Shown: one piece after another, positions 21,514-35,101 of the stretch
How positions within the stretch are numbered: position 1 is the stretch's first letter
How the letters are laid out: each line of letters begins with the position of its first letter
Source of the DNA: Hyphochytrium catenoides
Taxonomy: Eukaryota; Sar; Hyphochytriomycetes; Hyphochytriales; Hyphochytriaceae
DNA length: 64,000 nucleotides
Assembly: GCA_900088475.1 (NCBI GenBank)
Contig: FLMG01001570.1
Coordinates: forward strand, 187,030 to 251,029
Direction of reading: 5' to 3'
Position numbers and translations under genes: made by a program
Notes under the pieces: generated by a model
The model's database searches: none
The model's input: the letters and a program-made list of their open reading frames with translations, nothing else
Told to the model about the DNA's origin: nothing

Positions 21514-24098
21514 GATTTCGACCTGGTGATGAACTATTGTGACCAACAGAATGAGCTTCTCATACTCTATAGCAAGTGCTGAGAACCTCCACTCCCGCCA
21601 CCAACAAGAGTTACCTCGGAGGGAGCGCGAAGAGAGACACCGTCCCCTTACTGCTACGTCGGCCTCCAATCACCAACAACAAAGGTGCGGAGAAAACTCC
21701 AACAATTCTAAGGAGGAAGGTTAATAGAGGTTGTGAAGAGAGCACCCATCTTAGCGAGCTCTTCGCCGTTTGAGCCCGCGGGGCGTATCCTTGGTTTACT
21801 ACTTGTACTGCACTGTCCATCCGTCTGGCTACCGATGGGGAAGGACTGATGAGGTTGGAGGAGGGAAGGAAAGACCTGGCCCATTATACAGCGGGGGAAC
21901 GTGACAGGGACATACCATGGCAGACAGATCTATCAGGGGAATGGGAGCGAGAGAGAAGGAAAGAGGAAGATTGATTGGGAGATGACAGAGAGAGAGTGAG
22001 TGAGAGAGAGTGAGAGAGAGATCGAGAGTGAGAGGCGGAGAGAGCGAGAGCGAGCGAGAGAGAGAGAGAGAGAGATGTACCTCCTATTCTGTCTGTACTG
22101 TAGATGTAAATCGAAGAGCCACCGCATTGAAACCATGCAATCAATGGCGAATATTTCGCTGAAGTTTATTTGTCCCAGACTTACAGTGGGTAAGAAGTGT
22201 GAAACTATAGTATAGGAATCTATCGTTTGGGGGGGTTACATCCTGTTGATGGAGACAGCGCAAGAAGGTGATGAGAGCCGGGAAGCTGTGCTGCTGCTTC
22301 TTATTATTTATAAAAATGCTTACTACGGTCGCCACACTGAGAATGCATTCTGCAGTGGTAAAACTATTAGAAAGAACGATGATGAGAAGAAGACCTCCCC
22401 ACTAGACGGATGATGAGATGTCGCTTCTTGGGAGCAGCTAGAAGAGTTGGTAAATCGTTATTGATAGGCTCGGTTCATCAGTCCCTGCTGGAAGGTTTTC
22501 CTCCATACTATGATGAGAAAGGCATGGACTATAAGCATAGACGACTATAGCAGCCTTGTCAAGAGCATCATCTACACGATCCCATCATCTTTATGTGATA
22601 ACAAACGGATCTTGCGATGATCTGGACCCTTCTTCCGACTAATCTCCTATTTGTAGAGAAAAATAATCATTCCTATCATGAAGACAGTCTCCTCAAATAA
22701 CATGGTGATTACTCACATATCATTGTAGCGTAGAGTTTAGACATCCTACTTGCATCATCAAGATATCAGTGAGGTACTATTACTGGTAGATGTGGCAGTT
22801 ACTATCGTCTTCTTTTCTTCAACAGTATATAGGAGAGAGGACTCGTCCGTTGTTGTTCTTGCTGTTGTTTGCATAATGATGGAGTGTCAACCAGGTCATA
22901 AGTATTCTGGAAGCGTGTGGCTAGTCTACTTTTTAGAGAGGGAGACGTCCGCCACCAATATCCTTACCTTTAACGATAATAATACATAACGACGGCCTCG
23001 GCGTTGAAAAGAGTTGCAACAAATCCACCATCATTATCATCATCATTCTCATGAGAGGAGTCCATGACCTCCTCTGGTGGTGCTGGTCCTGGAAAGATGA
23101 TATAGTCCTTAATCCAGTTTATAAGGAATGGGCATGGCTGCTGATGGTCTCTCTGCTTTATAATGCATTTGAAAGAAGAAGCTCTCATTACTGCTAGAAT
23201 ATTTATACATGAAAATTATCAGCACTTAGGGTAGGGGCCCGGGAGGGGCACCACACCAAGGCACAACATTATTGTCTGATTTCGAACTGAACGCATACAG
23301 GTAAGTAAGTACCAACATGTTGGACAAGTGCTTATGTACTTATGTACTTGTTAGCCCCCTGGAACTTACAATATATGAGCATTCCCTGTTGTGCGTCGTC
23401 GTTGTTCATGTGTTGCCCTTACATCCTTTCAGGGAACAAGGACCATCACCTAACCATGACAGCCCCAGACCTCCCCTCCACCCTTCCTCTCCCCTGCATA
23501 CCTCGTAAGATAACACTGTCGCGCTCTTTCTCTATCGCATCGCACTCTGTCTCTCGACACCTCACTCTGTCTTCTCTTTCCTATCTCTGTCTTTTTCTCC
23601 TACCCCCAATCCCGTTCTACATTTCTTTTGTAGATCTTTTACCAATCTCTCTTCTCCTGAAGCCTCCCTCTCAATGCCAGTGGGAAGATCTCTTCTCTCC
23701 TCCCTCTTCCTCTCTCTCTCGGGCTCGGTATAATCTCTCTCTGTCTCTGTGAGAGGTATGTGCACCCTTTTGAGAACTTTTTGGTCGATGGCCCGTGACT
23801 CACAGTGAGCGGCTGCAGCTTCTCCGTGAGCTGGCAGGAGAAGCTTCATGAGCCAGAAAGCTTGTGCAGACGACCCCAGAGTGCGAAGAGGGCATCCTCT
23901 AAACCCTTGCAGACCGCTGACAGAGGCGGCCCAAGCGAAGATTGTAGTGGAGAGGCTGAGAGCGAGAGCAAAGCTAGATCCAGGAGGAAAACTGCGGCCA
24001 TTCATCTGATACTATTTGGGCCCAGAGAGGTCGAGACGCAACCCAATCTTGGGAGCTAGGAGCAGAGGAAGCCTAGCGGGCTGTAGAGTTGCTTTAGG
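21514..24098. other. 2.6-kb gene-free region with GA/CT and TGTAC-rich elements
   Basis: No exon chain is supported on either strand. Contents: a GA-rich tract at about 21985-22076; a segment at about 23300-23352 with the perfect palindrome CCAACATGTTGG and a tandem CTTATGTACTTATGTACTT; CT-rich DNA at about 23520-23760. The 3' end is the presumed promoter of the exon-repeat gene beginning at 24099. Upstream exons of the STPG gene may lie near 21560-21820 but could not be joined in frame convincingly. Confidence 0.45.
21985..22076. repeat. GA-rich microsatellite
   Basis: About 90 nt of GA dinucleotides interrupted by GT, GC and AT units, ending in an uninterrupted (GA)n run at about 22056-22074. 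Confidence 0.9.
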
Positions 24099-27000
24099 AT
24101 GGCGGATAGGAGGCGTGGCCACCCTCCTTACAAAGCAGGAGGGAATGGAAGGCCAAAACCTGGGCCTCCTCCCTCAACAGGCATTAAGAGCGGCATGACC
24201 GTCGAGGTGTGTGTTCTCATTCTCCTCCATGCCTCTTGCCTTTTAATCTCAACGTGCCTTGTGGTCCCTTACTAGGAGCTAAAGAAATTGACACAGCAGA
24301 GGATGAAGCAGACGAAAAAGAAAGGACCTCCACCTCCTCGCCCTATCACAATCCCACCTCCGGGAGGACCACCCAATGGTCCAGGTGGAGCCTCTGGTCC
24401 AACGTGGCAGCCTGTGCCCCACAAGTCTCCGACAAGGCCCACAGAGCCGGGGCGTTTGGTACCCAAGCGCGGCATGACTGTCGAGGTTCACACAGCTTCC
24501 GACTTGTCGCCTGAGTCATCTTGTATCCTAGTGCCTCAAACCTCTCGCCCCCTCTCTTTTGTACATTGCTGCGCATTCTCTTTCCATGTAACTTTCCATC
24601 ACCAACCCCCTTTATGTCCGTATCCACTCTAACAGTTTAACCTACCCTAGGAGCTAAAGGAGCTCACACTAAGGCGTTTGGAGTCTGAAAAGGCTCAAAA
24701 GGGGGAGATAGGGCTTCCCGTAGAGGAGAAGTCGGGTCGCTCTCTGGGTGGACCCTTCCACTATCAGCCTAGGTTACCTGTTCAGATTGGGGCTGAACAG
24801 GCACCTTCACCATCTCCTCTCCCTCCACACTCGCCTCTGCCACCTCATTCTCCACTGCCACCGCATCCTAACTCTCGAGGCAATCGGCCTTCTAGTAGTC
24901 AGACTCGGATTTCAAGTAAGAGCTAGCTACGAGATGCTTCTTACCTTTCTATGTGCTTCTTGTGCTTAACCAAGTGACGACTTCTGCTCATATTATTCGT
25001 CTTTCATTGCGCGTTATCTATGTCTTTTGCGTGCCTCTCTACCGGTTGTGAGCTCTCTCGGGTCAGGTCACGATTGAGCTGCTATCTCGATCATGATCCC
25101 TTTTAACATCTCGAAATCTTAGGCGGCATACCAGGGACTCCTCCGGCACCCGTAGGCGCGGTCCCGCTGTGGACATATTCGGAACCAAAGGCCGAGGGCA
25201 CCGGCGAGCCGCAGATATATGAGAACAAGCAGAACCAACCTGCTCAGCAGAGAAACGCAAAGGTACAAAATCTATGATGCGGTCTGGGACTTATTCTTTT
25301 TTGGCACCTTCCAAGTTAGAGCGTTGGTGATCGCTAATGGGCTATTTTTCTATTTGCTTTTGCTCTCCGTTGATTACATCGTCGCTGCTGCTAGGGGACT
25401 CGGGAAGGCAACCGCTCTGCCAGGAGCTTTGCTTTGGGTGATGGCTATGGAGATAACGCAGTAGAACCGCCTCCGAGAGTAGCGTTTGAGGAGCCAGGAC
25501 AGGATGTGAATGTGAGATCTGTCGGTGGTTTGTGGTCTCAGGATGGCTATGGAGGCTTCAATAACTACCAGGTAGCAAGAGCTTCAATGTGAAGGGAATA
25601 CTCTTACAAATTTTTTAGCTGGATAGTGCTCCCCTCTCTGTTTGACTCCCGTTCATCTTCTCTAGTCTCGGGAACTGCTTCTCTTTCTACGCAGCCCACA
25701 ATATTTTCCTGGCAGCTCCAGCGAGTGGCCTACCTTTTGTCTCTTCCTTCTGTGGTCACCTCTCCTTTCTCAAAATGCTCTTTTATCATTGGTCGACAGA
25801 TGAGCTCTCTCTACCCCAGCGTCGGCCTGGAGATGCTAGGTTTGCTTGAGACTCCGCCCGCCGCCGCCGAGGCTCCGTCACCCAGAGAACGCGAAACAGA
25901 CTCAGGATCGACTTACACGAGAGGTAGAGTGCCATCGGTCAGTCTGGTGCCCAAGCAGGTGAGCGCTAAACATTATGCCTTTGCTTATCGGTCGCCTTCC
26001 TTTTTGAATATTCTCGGTCTGATTGATTTTGTTTATTCCCAAACGCTATAAAACTGTTGACAACTCCGCTGTAGATGGCTGAGGCTGTGTTAGGAGCATA
26101 CGATAGACTTCAGATTTCGGACAACCTGCATAACGAGGAAACAGACACTTCGGTAAGAAGGTTGCCTCCTGGTCTCACCTTTTGGCCACTCATCTATGCC
26201 GATGATGCTCTCTATACGATAGGGTTACAGTGCCTCATCTCCGGTCCATCAACTGCAGCGACAAAGGGCGAACAGTAATGTTAGTTCTGGAGGCACGCCA
26301 ACCAACACCAATGCTGCTCGAATGTTTCTTGAAAGAAGAGCCAGCAAGGAAAGTCTTAGCGCGATGATGAGCCAAAGTAGCCAAAGTAAGTTATCATCTA
26401 CAAAGGAGATGGTATTTTCTTCCTGTCATAGTGCGCCTGGTCTCCACGCCTCTTCGTTGTTGACATTTTTGGTAATTGGGGTCTTTGCGCATTCCAATCT
26501 TCCTGTGAACGAATTCCTGACTCTTCACGGTCGTATGTCCGTAGGCAACCATGCTCAAGGTTCAAACTCCGCGAGCGCTGGATCGGGGGCCAACACAATC
26601 TCACGTCCTGGATTGGCCCGTCGGAAAAGTGTCGGTGCAGGCATGCTGCCAAGTAAGAAGGCGGACTTTGGTGGCGTTGCGAGCACGCTCTTCAATACGG
26701 AAGATACAGACTTACATAGGGGTATGTGCCTTCCATCCTCCTAGTTTGACAGCCTTTTGGGCATCTATTGCACTTGCACAAGCGTTGAACGTAGGAGACT
26801 CAAAAACTTCCACGTGTCCTGCCCCTTGTGATGGACCTCCATATACTAAGCTCTCAACTCTCTCGTCATCTCAGGCCTTCTGACCATGGCACTAGATCTG
26901 GGAAGCATCTCGGAAATGCCAGAGACAGACCAGGTCCAGGGTATCTCGTATGGACGAGAACATGGGATACGTAAGCACTATGATAAGTGTTGAATTTTCT

Positions 27001-28202
27001 TCGTCTTTGGTCTCAATTTCCTTTGCATATGCTTAGTAGCACTATCACCGCGATAATTTAGACCGCCTCACTTCCGCAGGCACAGAAGGCTTCAGTCCCT
27101 ATTCGGATTTCTCCTCGAATAGTGGAAGAGGAGTAGGAGAAGCAGCTAGTTGGTTAGGGGGCAGGAGTGGTGACTCAACTCCTGAATATTTGGATGTACT
27201 GGAGAGCCCAGGCGAGCTGGAAGGACACATTGAGAAGGTATGGTTGCTTGATCTCTCTCCTAAGCCTATTCTCTCTCTGTCAACCACTGTATGAAGACGA
27301 TCTCTCACCTTGTTTCGTTCTCTATATTTGCTAACTCAACATCCTCATCCTTCCTGCATCACCCTCCTGCTTCAGCTTGCAAAGAGCCAGTCCAGTGGTA
27401 GTTATTCAAGCGAGAGCCCAGCCAGCGTACGTCACTATATTTTCCTTTCCAGATAGCTCTGTAGCTGTAGCAACGTTGTATCTAATCTAGGTGCGTCGTA
27501 TGTGCACTACCCAATCGGGTGATAGGCTCTGGCAAGGCTCAAGAGACGAAACAGCATTAGGCAAGCTCAGAGACAGCAAGAGGAGCAGGCTCGCAGCACC
27601 TCAGGTGAGAGCGGTCCGCAGATCCTTCATTATGACTTCAGAGAGTTCTGGAGACAGTGAGGGAAACTCGACGGATAGCGTTAACACATGCTTGATTCTT
27701 GCCTAGCTGTCCATCTGACTACTGCCCTTCCGTATAAACTGCTTGTGTCTAGATGAGACGAAAGAGTCCAACGGCACTAGGCTGCGATCGGGCTCTAGGA
27801 GCCGGTTAGATGACCTTAGGGAGAGGGACAGAGACCTGAACGGTAGGACCTTCATGAATCCGCAAGATGGCCAGAGCTTAGAGGAGCGCCTCGCTGAAGC
27901 AGCGCGGAGAGTAGCTGCAACCGCCACCAGTAACAATAAGGTAAAGAGATCTCTGCCCTCTTAACTGAGATCCTCTGTCTTCTCTGCGCTCTTCCTCTTC
28001 TCAGAGAGTGCCACTAGCTTCGTCAACCTCATACGCGCATTTGCTCATCATGTCTTCGGCTTTCGGTTTTCTACCATCGTCCTTGCTTACCTATCTATGG
28101 TTCTGTCAGGCGGAGTTCATGGCTGCGATGAATGAGCTAGAAGCTCTGAAAAAGGAAGCCCAGCGGATTCTAGAGCACCCGGGCTATGTGCAGCATCAGT
28201 GA
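24099..28202 (+). CDS. Unknown multi-exon protein with exon-encoded GMTVEELK repeat
   Basis: About 15 exons. Exon 1 starts MADRRRGHPPYKAGGNG and ends ...SGMTVE; exon 2 begins ELKKLTQQRMKQTKKKG, continues through a Pro/Gly-rich stretch (PPPPRPITIPPPGGPP) and ends ...KRGMTVE; exon 3 begins ELKELTLRRLESEKAQKG and runs into a tandem SPLPPH repeat. The module GMTVEELKxLTxxRx is therefore duplicated, and each copy is cut by a phase-0 intron at exactly the same point. Later exons (about 25124-25260, 25397-25572, 25801-25960, 26075-26155, 26260-26385, 26545-26720, 26878-26970, 27080-27238 and others to 28198) encode Ser/Gly-rich, probably disordered sequence with short conserved-looking patches (LEMLGLLETP, RMFLERRASKESL, RPGLARRKSVG). 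The end is a helix (AEFMAAMNELEALKKEAQRI) before TGA at 28200-28202. RRASKESL and RRKSVG resemble basophilic kinase sites. No known domain is recognised. Further 3' exons are possible (see 28511-28913). Confidence 0.7.
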
Positions 28203-28510
28203 TAGCCGTCCTTTCTTCTTTCTCGTCCGCTTTCGTCTTCCTTGTTGTCCTGCTTTTCCATTTGTCTCACTTCTTTGTTCTTTGTCTTGGCTCGTCCTTT
28301 TATAGTCAGCACGTCTTCCACACTTGGCGAGGAGGGACAGCCAGTTACTTCTTCTTTCCGATCTTCTCTTCCCTGCCTTCCTCTATACCGTCGTATCAAG
28401 TCGCCGCTCCTGGGATTGGGGGAGGAAGTGAGGACCCCTTGCTACATATTTCCTTGTGCTTCTTTATTCTTTGACATTGTACGGCTGAACACTCTCTGTC
28501 CATGTTCCAG

Positions 28511-28913
28511 TCTTTATATCGACGGCCCTATGGCTGCTAATAAGATCTACGTTCCAAGAAAAGTCTTCTCCGTGCCATTACCTAGCTTCTCGTAATGTTT
28601 GGCTTCTGAACCTCCTCTCCTGTCAAGCATGAATGTATATCTTCTGCCCCGCCCTCTGCACGCGGTCTACGGCTCGCTTCACCCTTCTCCTTATCTCTTC
28701 GCCAGCAAAAGCAACCAGAAGACGAGTACGCCCATTATGACGCGCGGGACCCTTCTACTAAAGGAAACGAGCTGGTTATGCCAAGCCAATGTTTTCCCTC
28801 CCTCGGGACCGACGCGGAAGCTAGGGATTCTTCTACCTTTTGCCGGTGTCTTGCCCCGAAGTGAATCGGCCTCGAACTCGCCGTCCATCGAAAGCAGCGT
28901 GCTCTGCGGATAG
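28511..28913 (+). CDS. Possible further 3' exons of the exon-repeat gene, with an apparent frameshift
   Basis: After the TGA at 28200 two protein-like segments follow. One is at about 28511-28555 (LYIDGPMAANKIYVPRK) after acceptor TTCCAG. The other starts at 28706 after a pyrimidine-rich acceptor (CTTCGCCAG) and reads QPEDEYAHYDARDPSTKG, then DAEARDSSTF. In the second, the frame closes just after a run of four T (28838-28841). Dropping one T would continue the reading to a Ser-rich end (RSESASNSPSIESS) and a TAG at 28911-28913. This suggests an alternative splice at CATCA|GTGATA instead of the annotated stop, plus a one-base indel from sequencing error or mutation. Composition matches the upstream gene. 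Speculative. Confidence 0.35.
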
Positions 28914-29134
28914 GCAACTACAGGGGTGGCCTATAGGCTAAGGCGTCTCCCCGTATATGTACATATGTTGTTGCTCCCTTTCATTAGGGATATAGCTCGC
29001 ACTGCCCAGAGATCACATAGAGAACACACTGCATCTGTTTCACATTCGGGGCTCTAATGGTTCTAGTCAATAACATTAGCGTCTCCTGCTAGTAGGAAAT
29101 AAGTTAAGTTTGCAGGGAGGCACCAGTCCTGCCA

Positions 29135-32100
29135 CTATTTGGTTCTGATGAATGCTCGAACCTCCGCCACAAAAGACCTCATATTCTTCCTAAAAATCTG
29201 CTTGTTCTGCCTTGTCAACTGCGGTGTCACTCCGTTGTCTGTCAGTAACTTCTGGAAAGCCGCAGCCAGACGGTCAGCGTGCTCTGGCCCCTGTTCCCTC
29301 ACGATACTCTGTATTACAAGCCAGTGCCGCTCCTTCTCACAGATGATCAAGGACAATACGGCATGTGAAATGGGGTCAACAAGGCTGCCGATATGATCCT
29401 GATAGACCACCATCGAGAAGATGAGCTGCAAAGAGCGAGAGACACAGGCCCCAGGAGAACAACGGAGGGTGCAGAGAGATGGGAAGTGATGTTAGCGGCT
29501 GTGGTAGGTCCTGAAAGATATGTCAAAGGGAGGATGCAGGCTCTTCAATAATTCTTTCCCTCTCTCGTTCGTGCAGTCTCTCCATTTCGTCCTCTGCTGC
29601 CCGCTTCATTGTGTTCACCAATCACTTCAACCGCAAACAACGTCCGATATCTACCTTCAGAAAGTCAGCAAAGAGTTCTGGCTCTTGCTGTAGCTTCTCT
29701 CTGAGACCTTCTCTTCCTCTCCCAACGGCTTGAGCATGGAAGCTTGCAAGTTCCGTTAAGGCCAATAAGCTTGCGCCAGCAATCTAGGCAGGCATTCGTG
29801 GACAAGATTACCGTTAGACGGTCGAAACGCTTGGCGCCGCCGCCACCACCCATGAGGCTCTTTCTCTCTGATATGTTCCGATTCCTTCACCACTCCTCAC
29901 CTCTTTCTGTGAACTCTGGATGCCCACCGCTAGTGCCCGCATCAACTTCTGGAAGAGACTACTGCTGAGTTTCGCCACTTTCTCAGGATAGACTTCCAAA
30001 AGAAAGCAGAGGAGAGAGAAGAACTGCTTCGACAGTGAAGGGAAGGCCAGAAGCTCTTCCGTCATTAGGGGTAGAACAAGGTTCAACGCATAGAACACTA
30101 CGTCTGCGACCGCCACCTAAAAGGGCAAGAGACCGGGAAGAACGCCTTTAGAGATGATCAAAGTCTCAAAACGAGGTAATCGGACACTGCGTAAGACAAC
30201 AGGAAGCCATAGAAGACTCATGACGAAAGTCCTCACCGTGCTTCCACCCCCATTGTCATCAGCAAAGTCTACGATATCCTTGTTGATGAGATGAGACAGC
30301 AAGCGAAGCAGTGACAGGATGTGTTGGTAGCTCTCTTCCTCCTCGTCCGCGGTAAAGGTCCGGAGCCCAAGGTTGTGCTTTGAGTAGAGTTCAAAGACTC
30401 TGGCGCAAACCTGGTAGATGACCAGAGAATCCTGCAGTGTTACAATGGCAGTCGTGAGCCTAGGCTTTAAAAATGTGGATGTTCACTCCATCTTCCTTTT
30501 GCGAGCAAGACCGCAGGGAAGAGGCAGCTGTTGGATTGTAAGGCAATAGTTGACAGGAACAGAAGAGAGCAATGGAAAGGGAAGCTGATGAGAGACCTAA
30601 GGTCTTTTAGCAGATATCATGGCCCATGGTTGGGAAAGATCATGAAAGAGCAGAGGATGGGAAACTTCTCTAAAAAGGACCGAGAGTTTCGCTTGCTCAG
30701 ACGTGCTTGACACTTGACCTGAGGGCTAAGGAAAGCCAGCTGTCCTTCTACCAGCGTATCAAAGTAGGACAGGAGCAGGTTCACAATGTCCAGACGGCCA
30801 TGATAGATGTCCAGCAGCCGTATGAACTCCTCTGCGGCTGGCCGGCAGACACTGAAGACGAGCTTGTAGTTTTCACTTCACATGTGAAGGGGAAATAGTG
30901 TTAGAAGTATTTTGTTCGCCTTCTCTGTTCTCGTTCCTTCCTTTCCCCTTTTGTTGGGCGTGAGCTTGTTCCTCACCTGTCTGCGGCCCTTACGACTCCC
31001 AAGAACATGGCAAGTACAGCTCTGGTTTCCTCAATGACATCACTTCGCTGTAAGAGCGACCGTCGATCTGGGTGCGTCTCAATCGCCGCCTGGAGGATGA
31101 GGCAACATTGAGTTGCTTTGAAGGAAAATTGAACTTTGCTGACCAACGAAGGATATGGCTCCAAAAGTAAGGAAAGAGCCTTAGAACCCTTTGGAGGGTA
31201 ACGTAACGTCAAAGTCAAAGGTAGATCAATGCGGATGAGACAGGTTGACCCCAAGACAGTGGTGAGGAGGTCGGGGGAAGAGACCTACCAGCTTGTGAAG
31301 CCTTCCCTGCATTGGTCCCACAACTCTCTGGAAGTTATGTCTCCTCATATCATCTGTCTCTGCACGTAGCTCTCCTCTACATAAAGCCTCCACCAGCAGC
31401 TCTCTCCGACCCCTCGGGAGTCGGCCGAGGCGACCCTCCGCGAAAGCAGAGACTAGCTGGACCCATGAGGGCAACTGAGAGATGTTATCAACCTTGTTGG
31501 CTAGCAACTTCAGCAATCGACATGCCTGATGAGCCCCAAGAGGTCGGACGAGGGAGAACATCAATGTTAGGAGCAGGTCTAGACCCTTCCCTTTCTTGCC
31601 TCCCAATGGCCGTCCCTGGTGGAATGTTCATCCCTCACACAGACCATTCTCCTCACCAGCTGCGCAGCATACGTTCATCCCTCTCTGCCTCTGTCCCTTG
31701 GGTGCAGAACTGCTCTCTTCCTGGCGTACTCTACCTTCCACTAACGATATCTCCATAACAGCTGAGCGGTCAATCTGAAACACTTCAGCCACGTCCCGCT
31801 TCTTCCCCCCACCCCGTTTTTCTCTTCTTTTCTCTGAACTTGCTATATCTAGAGCAATGTACTCTTGCGGGCTCCCTACCTGCTCTGTGACGTGTGGCTC
31901 GGTGGGCCAGATTGTAAGGTAAATAGTACATTGTTGGACGAGAAAGTCCACGACCTGTCTACCTCCCTCTCCTGGCCTTAGCCCATAATGTGCCTGGACT
32001 CCTATCCTCTTGGCCCCGAGTCTTTCTCTTTCTTCCCTTTCCTTCCCTACTCCGACGATGGGAGAGGTGGAGGAGAGATACGAGGGCGCCCATCGCACAA

Positions 32101-35038
32101 AGAACTTCAGCAGCTCTTCGGCTAGCACAGGGCTGACCTGTACATCATCGGGCTTAGCATGGAACTTGCCAGAACCCTGATCAACGGTAAATAGTCGGCC
32201 TGATTCTTGATCGAGGATCTGCATTATGGTTGAACTGAGGCCAATCGTGGGGTCTTGGCTGGCTTGTTCTTGTGAGAAAGAGGAGGATAGAGCTAGCAGA
32301 GGCTCCGGTATCTGAGGCGTCTCGCCCTCAGCATCGTCCGCCAAGAGAAACCGAGAGAAGAGCACGAGGAAACAAAGCTGCTCCAAGAGCTTGGCGAATT
32401 CTGGAAGATGACAAGAGGAAGGCAAGAGGAGTCATAAATGATTAGATCGTTTGTCAAGAGCAAAGTGAGCTATGGAAGAGAGAGATATAGTGGTGTAGGC
32501 AGTGAGCGTGAGAGAAACACGTCAATAATGGTATAAGAACAAGAGGGAGAGACCATAATCAGCAGAAGGAAGACACACCAGGCACCATCGTGTTTGGTGG
32601 TAGCTTTCTAGACAGGTCCAACAACATCTGACGGTGCTCTTGCAGTTTCCCAGCGAGCAGAGACAGAGAGAAAGCTGGGACCATTCGGCCCAGTGCAGCA
32701 ACTGCCCTCATCTGTTCCTCCTCTCCCGAACACCCTTCTCCTTCTCCCTCCTCCTCCTCTTCTTCTTCTTCCTCTTCTGTCAGTGACTCTATCTCCGCTG
32801 CCGCTAACTGAAGCTTCAGAGCAACGTAGCTTTCCAGGACGGGAGATACTGCAGCCGTGAGCACAGGGAAGAAGCTACTGAGCTCAGCAGACAGCGAAGC
32901 CAGCGTAGTGGGTAGGGAGGTTGGGAGCGATAGGATCTCAAGAACAGCTCTATGTGCTGCCATACTAGAGAAAGCATCTAGAAGCGAGCCCAGAGCTTCA
33001 AACATCCAGGAGCTTTCAGCCTGTGAGAGAATAAAAGAAGTGAGGTCGTGGCAGAAAGAGGCAGGCTTGAGTATGGTAGGAACATGACAAAGGGGGCCGA
33101 TTCTCGACAAGCCAGAGTGAGAATTTGAGCAGACACATACCTCCTTTGCCCTGACCTCTCCCCTGCTAAGTGTCTCAGCTAATCCTTGCAGAAGTCGGCA
33201 GCATAGCGCTGCCAAGGTTTGCAGGACGTCTACTCGACCCGGGACTTTTAGAAGGAGTTCTAGCCCCAGAGCCTCAATTACCCGTCCGACAATCTAGCAG
33301 GCATTAGGTGAAATCGATGCGCTTAAGTGTGCAGGCAAGTGGAAGGCTGAAGGTAGAGCTGAGGTCCTTGAAAAGTACAAAGCAGAGAGAAGTTTATGAT
33401 CCACAAGAGAATTGGCGTTAAGGGCAGACGGAAATAGACATAGAGAAACAAGAGCTAGCCACACGAGAAAGAAGATGAGTCAGACCTGACAAAACGAGAT
33501 AACCTCAAGCTGCTTTTCCTCTTCGTCCCGTATGGCGTTTTGTGCCTCAGGGGACAGGAACTAACAAACGAGTAGTAAGCCCTTCGCTCTCGAGTGCTCG
33601 TCTCAAACACTATTCTCTTACGTTTTCACTCTCTTCATCCTTATGAATCCTCTCCTCTAACCCAGACGGCTCCTCTCGTAAGTTTGTTCTCTCAACCTTC
33701 ACCCCAACCTGCATAGAATGTTTCTATAGGTTTGGCTCTATGTAACATAGAGACGAGCATTTCGTCTCCTCGCCTGCTCTATGAAGCTCGCCTGCTCTAT
33801 GGACCTTCTTCAAGCCACATTATACTTTGCTGCTTCACTGTCCGACTGTAGGTCGTGTCCTCATCCTCTCCACTATTGTTAACATCTGTTCCTTACCTGG
33901 AAAGCCTCAGAGAGAATGAAAGAATGGAACTGGACTGATTCATCCTCGTTCTTGAAGATGCTACCATGTAAGGAGGCGAGACGAAGGATGAGCTGGCGGA
34001 GGAGATGGGCGAGGGTTGGAAGAGAGAGGGTCCGGCACTGACGGTAGAGGTTGAAGGCAGACTGAAGAAACTCAGGCTGGACGAGGAAATCCCGCCATGA
34101 CGGGCCTGGGGCGATCAAGTTGCTCCTACAGGGAAAATTGTAAGAGCGAGTTAGAGAGATTGGCTTAGGGTTGGAGAAGAGAGCAGTACCGCGTTGCCGG
34201 GAAAATCCTAAGTGGAGTTTGTGGCTAGAAGGCGCTGATAGCTGTCCCAGGGTATCCTTCCCTACCTGTTCCCCTTCTTATCAGTGAGAAATTCGTCCGT
34301 GGACTCAGCACTGGATAGTGAAAAGTCCCAATCAAGGAGTTCAATGCAGAGGGAGAGGGATGCCGACAGAAGTGCGAAGACTGACGGCTCCCCATTAGGT
34401 AGCAAAAGGGCTGGCGCCTTGGAAATACCCGCAGCCTCCCTGAGAGCAGTCCTAGAGGTTGGATGAGAGACAAGAGAGGAGAAGAACGGGAAGGCAATCT
34501 CAAAACACTGTCTTAGCCCGTATGATAGCAGGCCCTTCCTGGCAAGAGCGTGAAACTCGAGAGAAAGTGACAGAGCACTGCTTTTGCTTGCAGAGAACTC
34601 CTGCACAAGGGCGGTTAAGAGCTTCAGCCCGACCAGCTGGTGGCGTCGGTCCATTGTTAGCAGGTTCCTCAGCTGCAGAAGCAGGAACTCCTTCTGGTCA
34701 GGTGGATCTTCCACCCATCCCCGCTTGCTAATGAGGGCAACGATCTGGATGAGCTGTGAGAGCACCACGGGTTCAAATGCCGAGAAGCGCTGGCAGCGAT
34801 AGGTCCACGCAGCAGAAAGCGAGGTCGGGGAAGAGGTTGAGAGAGACAAGAGAAAGAGGAGGAATTGGAGGGGCGAGAGATCGAGACAGAGAGAGAAGGC
34901 AGACCATCCGAGATCAAGACGTGTGAGGAGGCAGTCATAGGTAGCCGAAGAGAATGACGAGTGTTAGACAATCGGTGACGATAGTGGAAGATAAGGGAAC
35001 GTGCCAGAAAATGAAGGTCAGACATAAGGCCCAGGATA

Positions 35039-35101
<63 letters not shown>

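Noticed and set aside
21184-21582. + strand open frame of 132 codons
   Set aside because: Antisense to STPG-repeat exons, whose repeats join cleanly across introns on the - strand.
22955-22966. ATATCCTTACC, resembling a U12-type AT-AC donor
   Set aside because: It is in a region with no supportable exon on either side, so there is no intron for it to define.
35043-35099. Regular repeat that might be taken for an array element
   Set aside because: It is a pure GA dinucleotide microsatellite in an intron; there are no spacers or direct repeats of CRISPR type, and the genome is eukaryotic.
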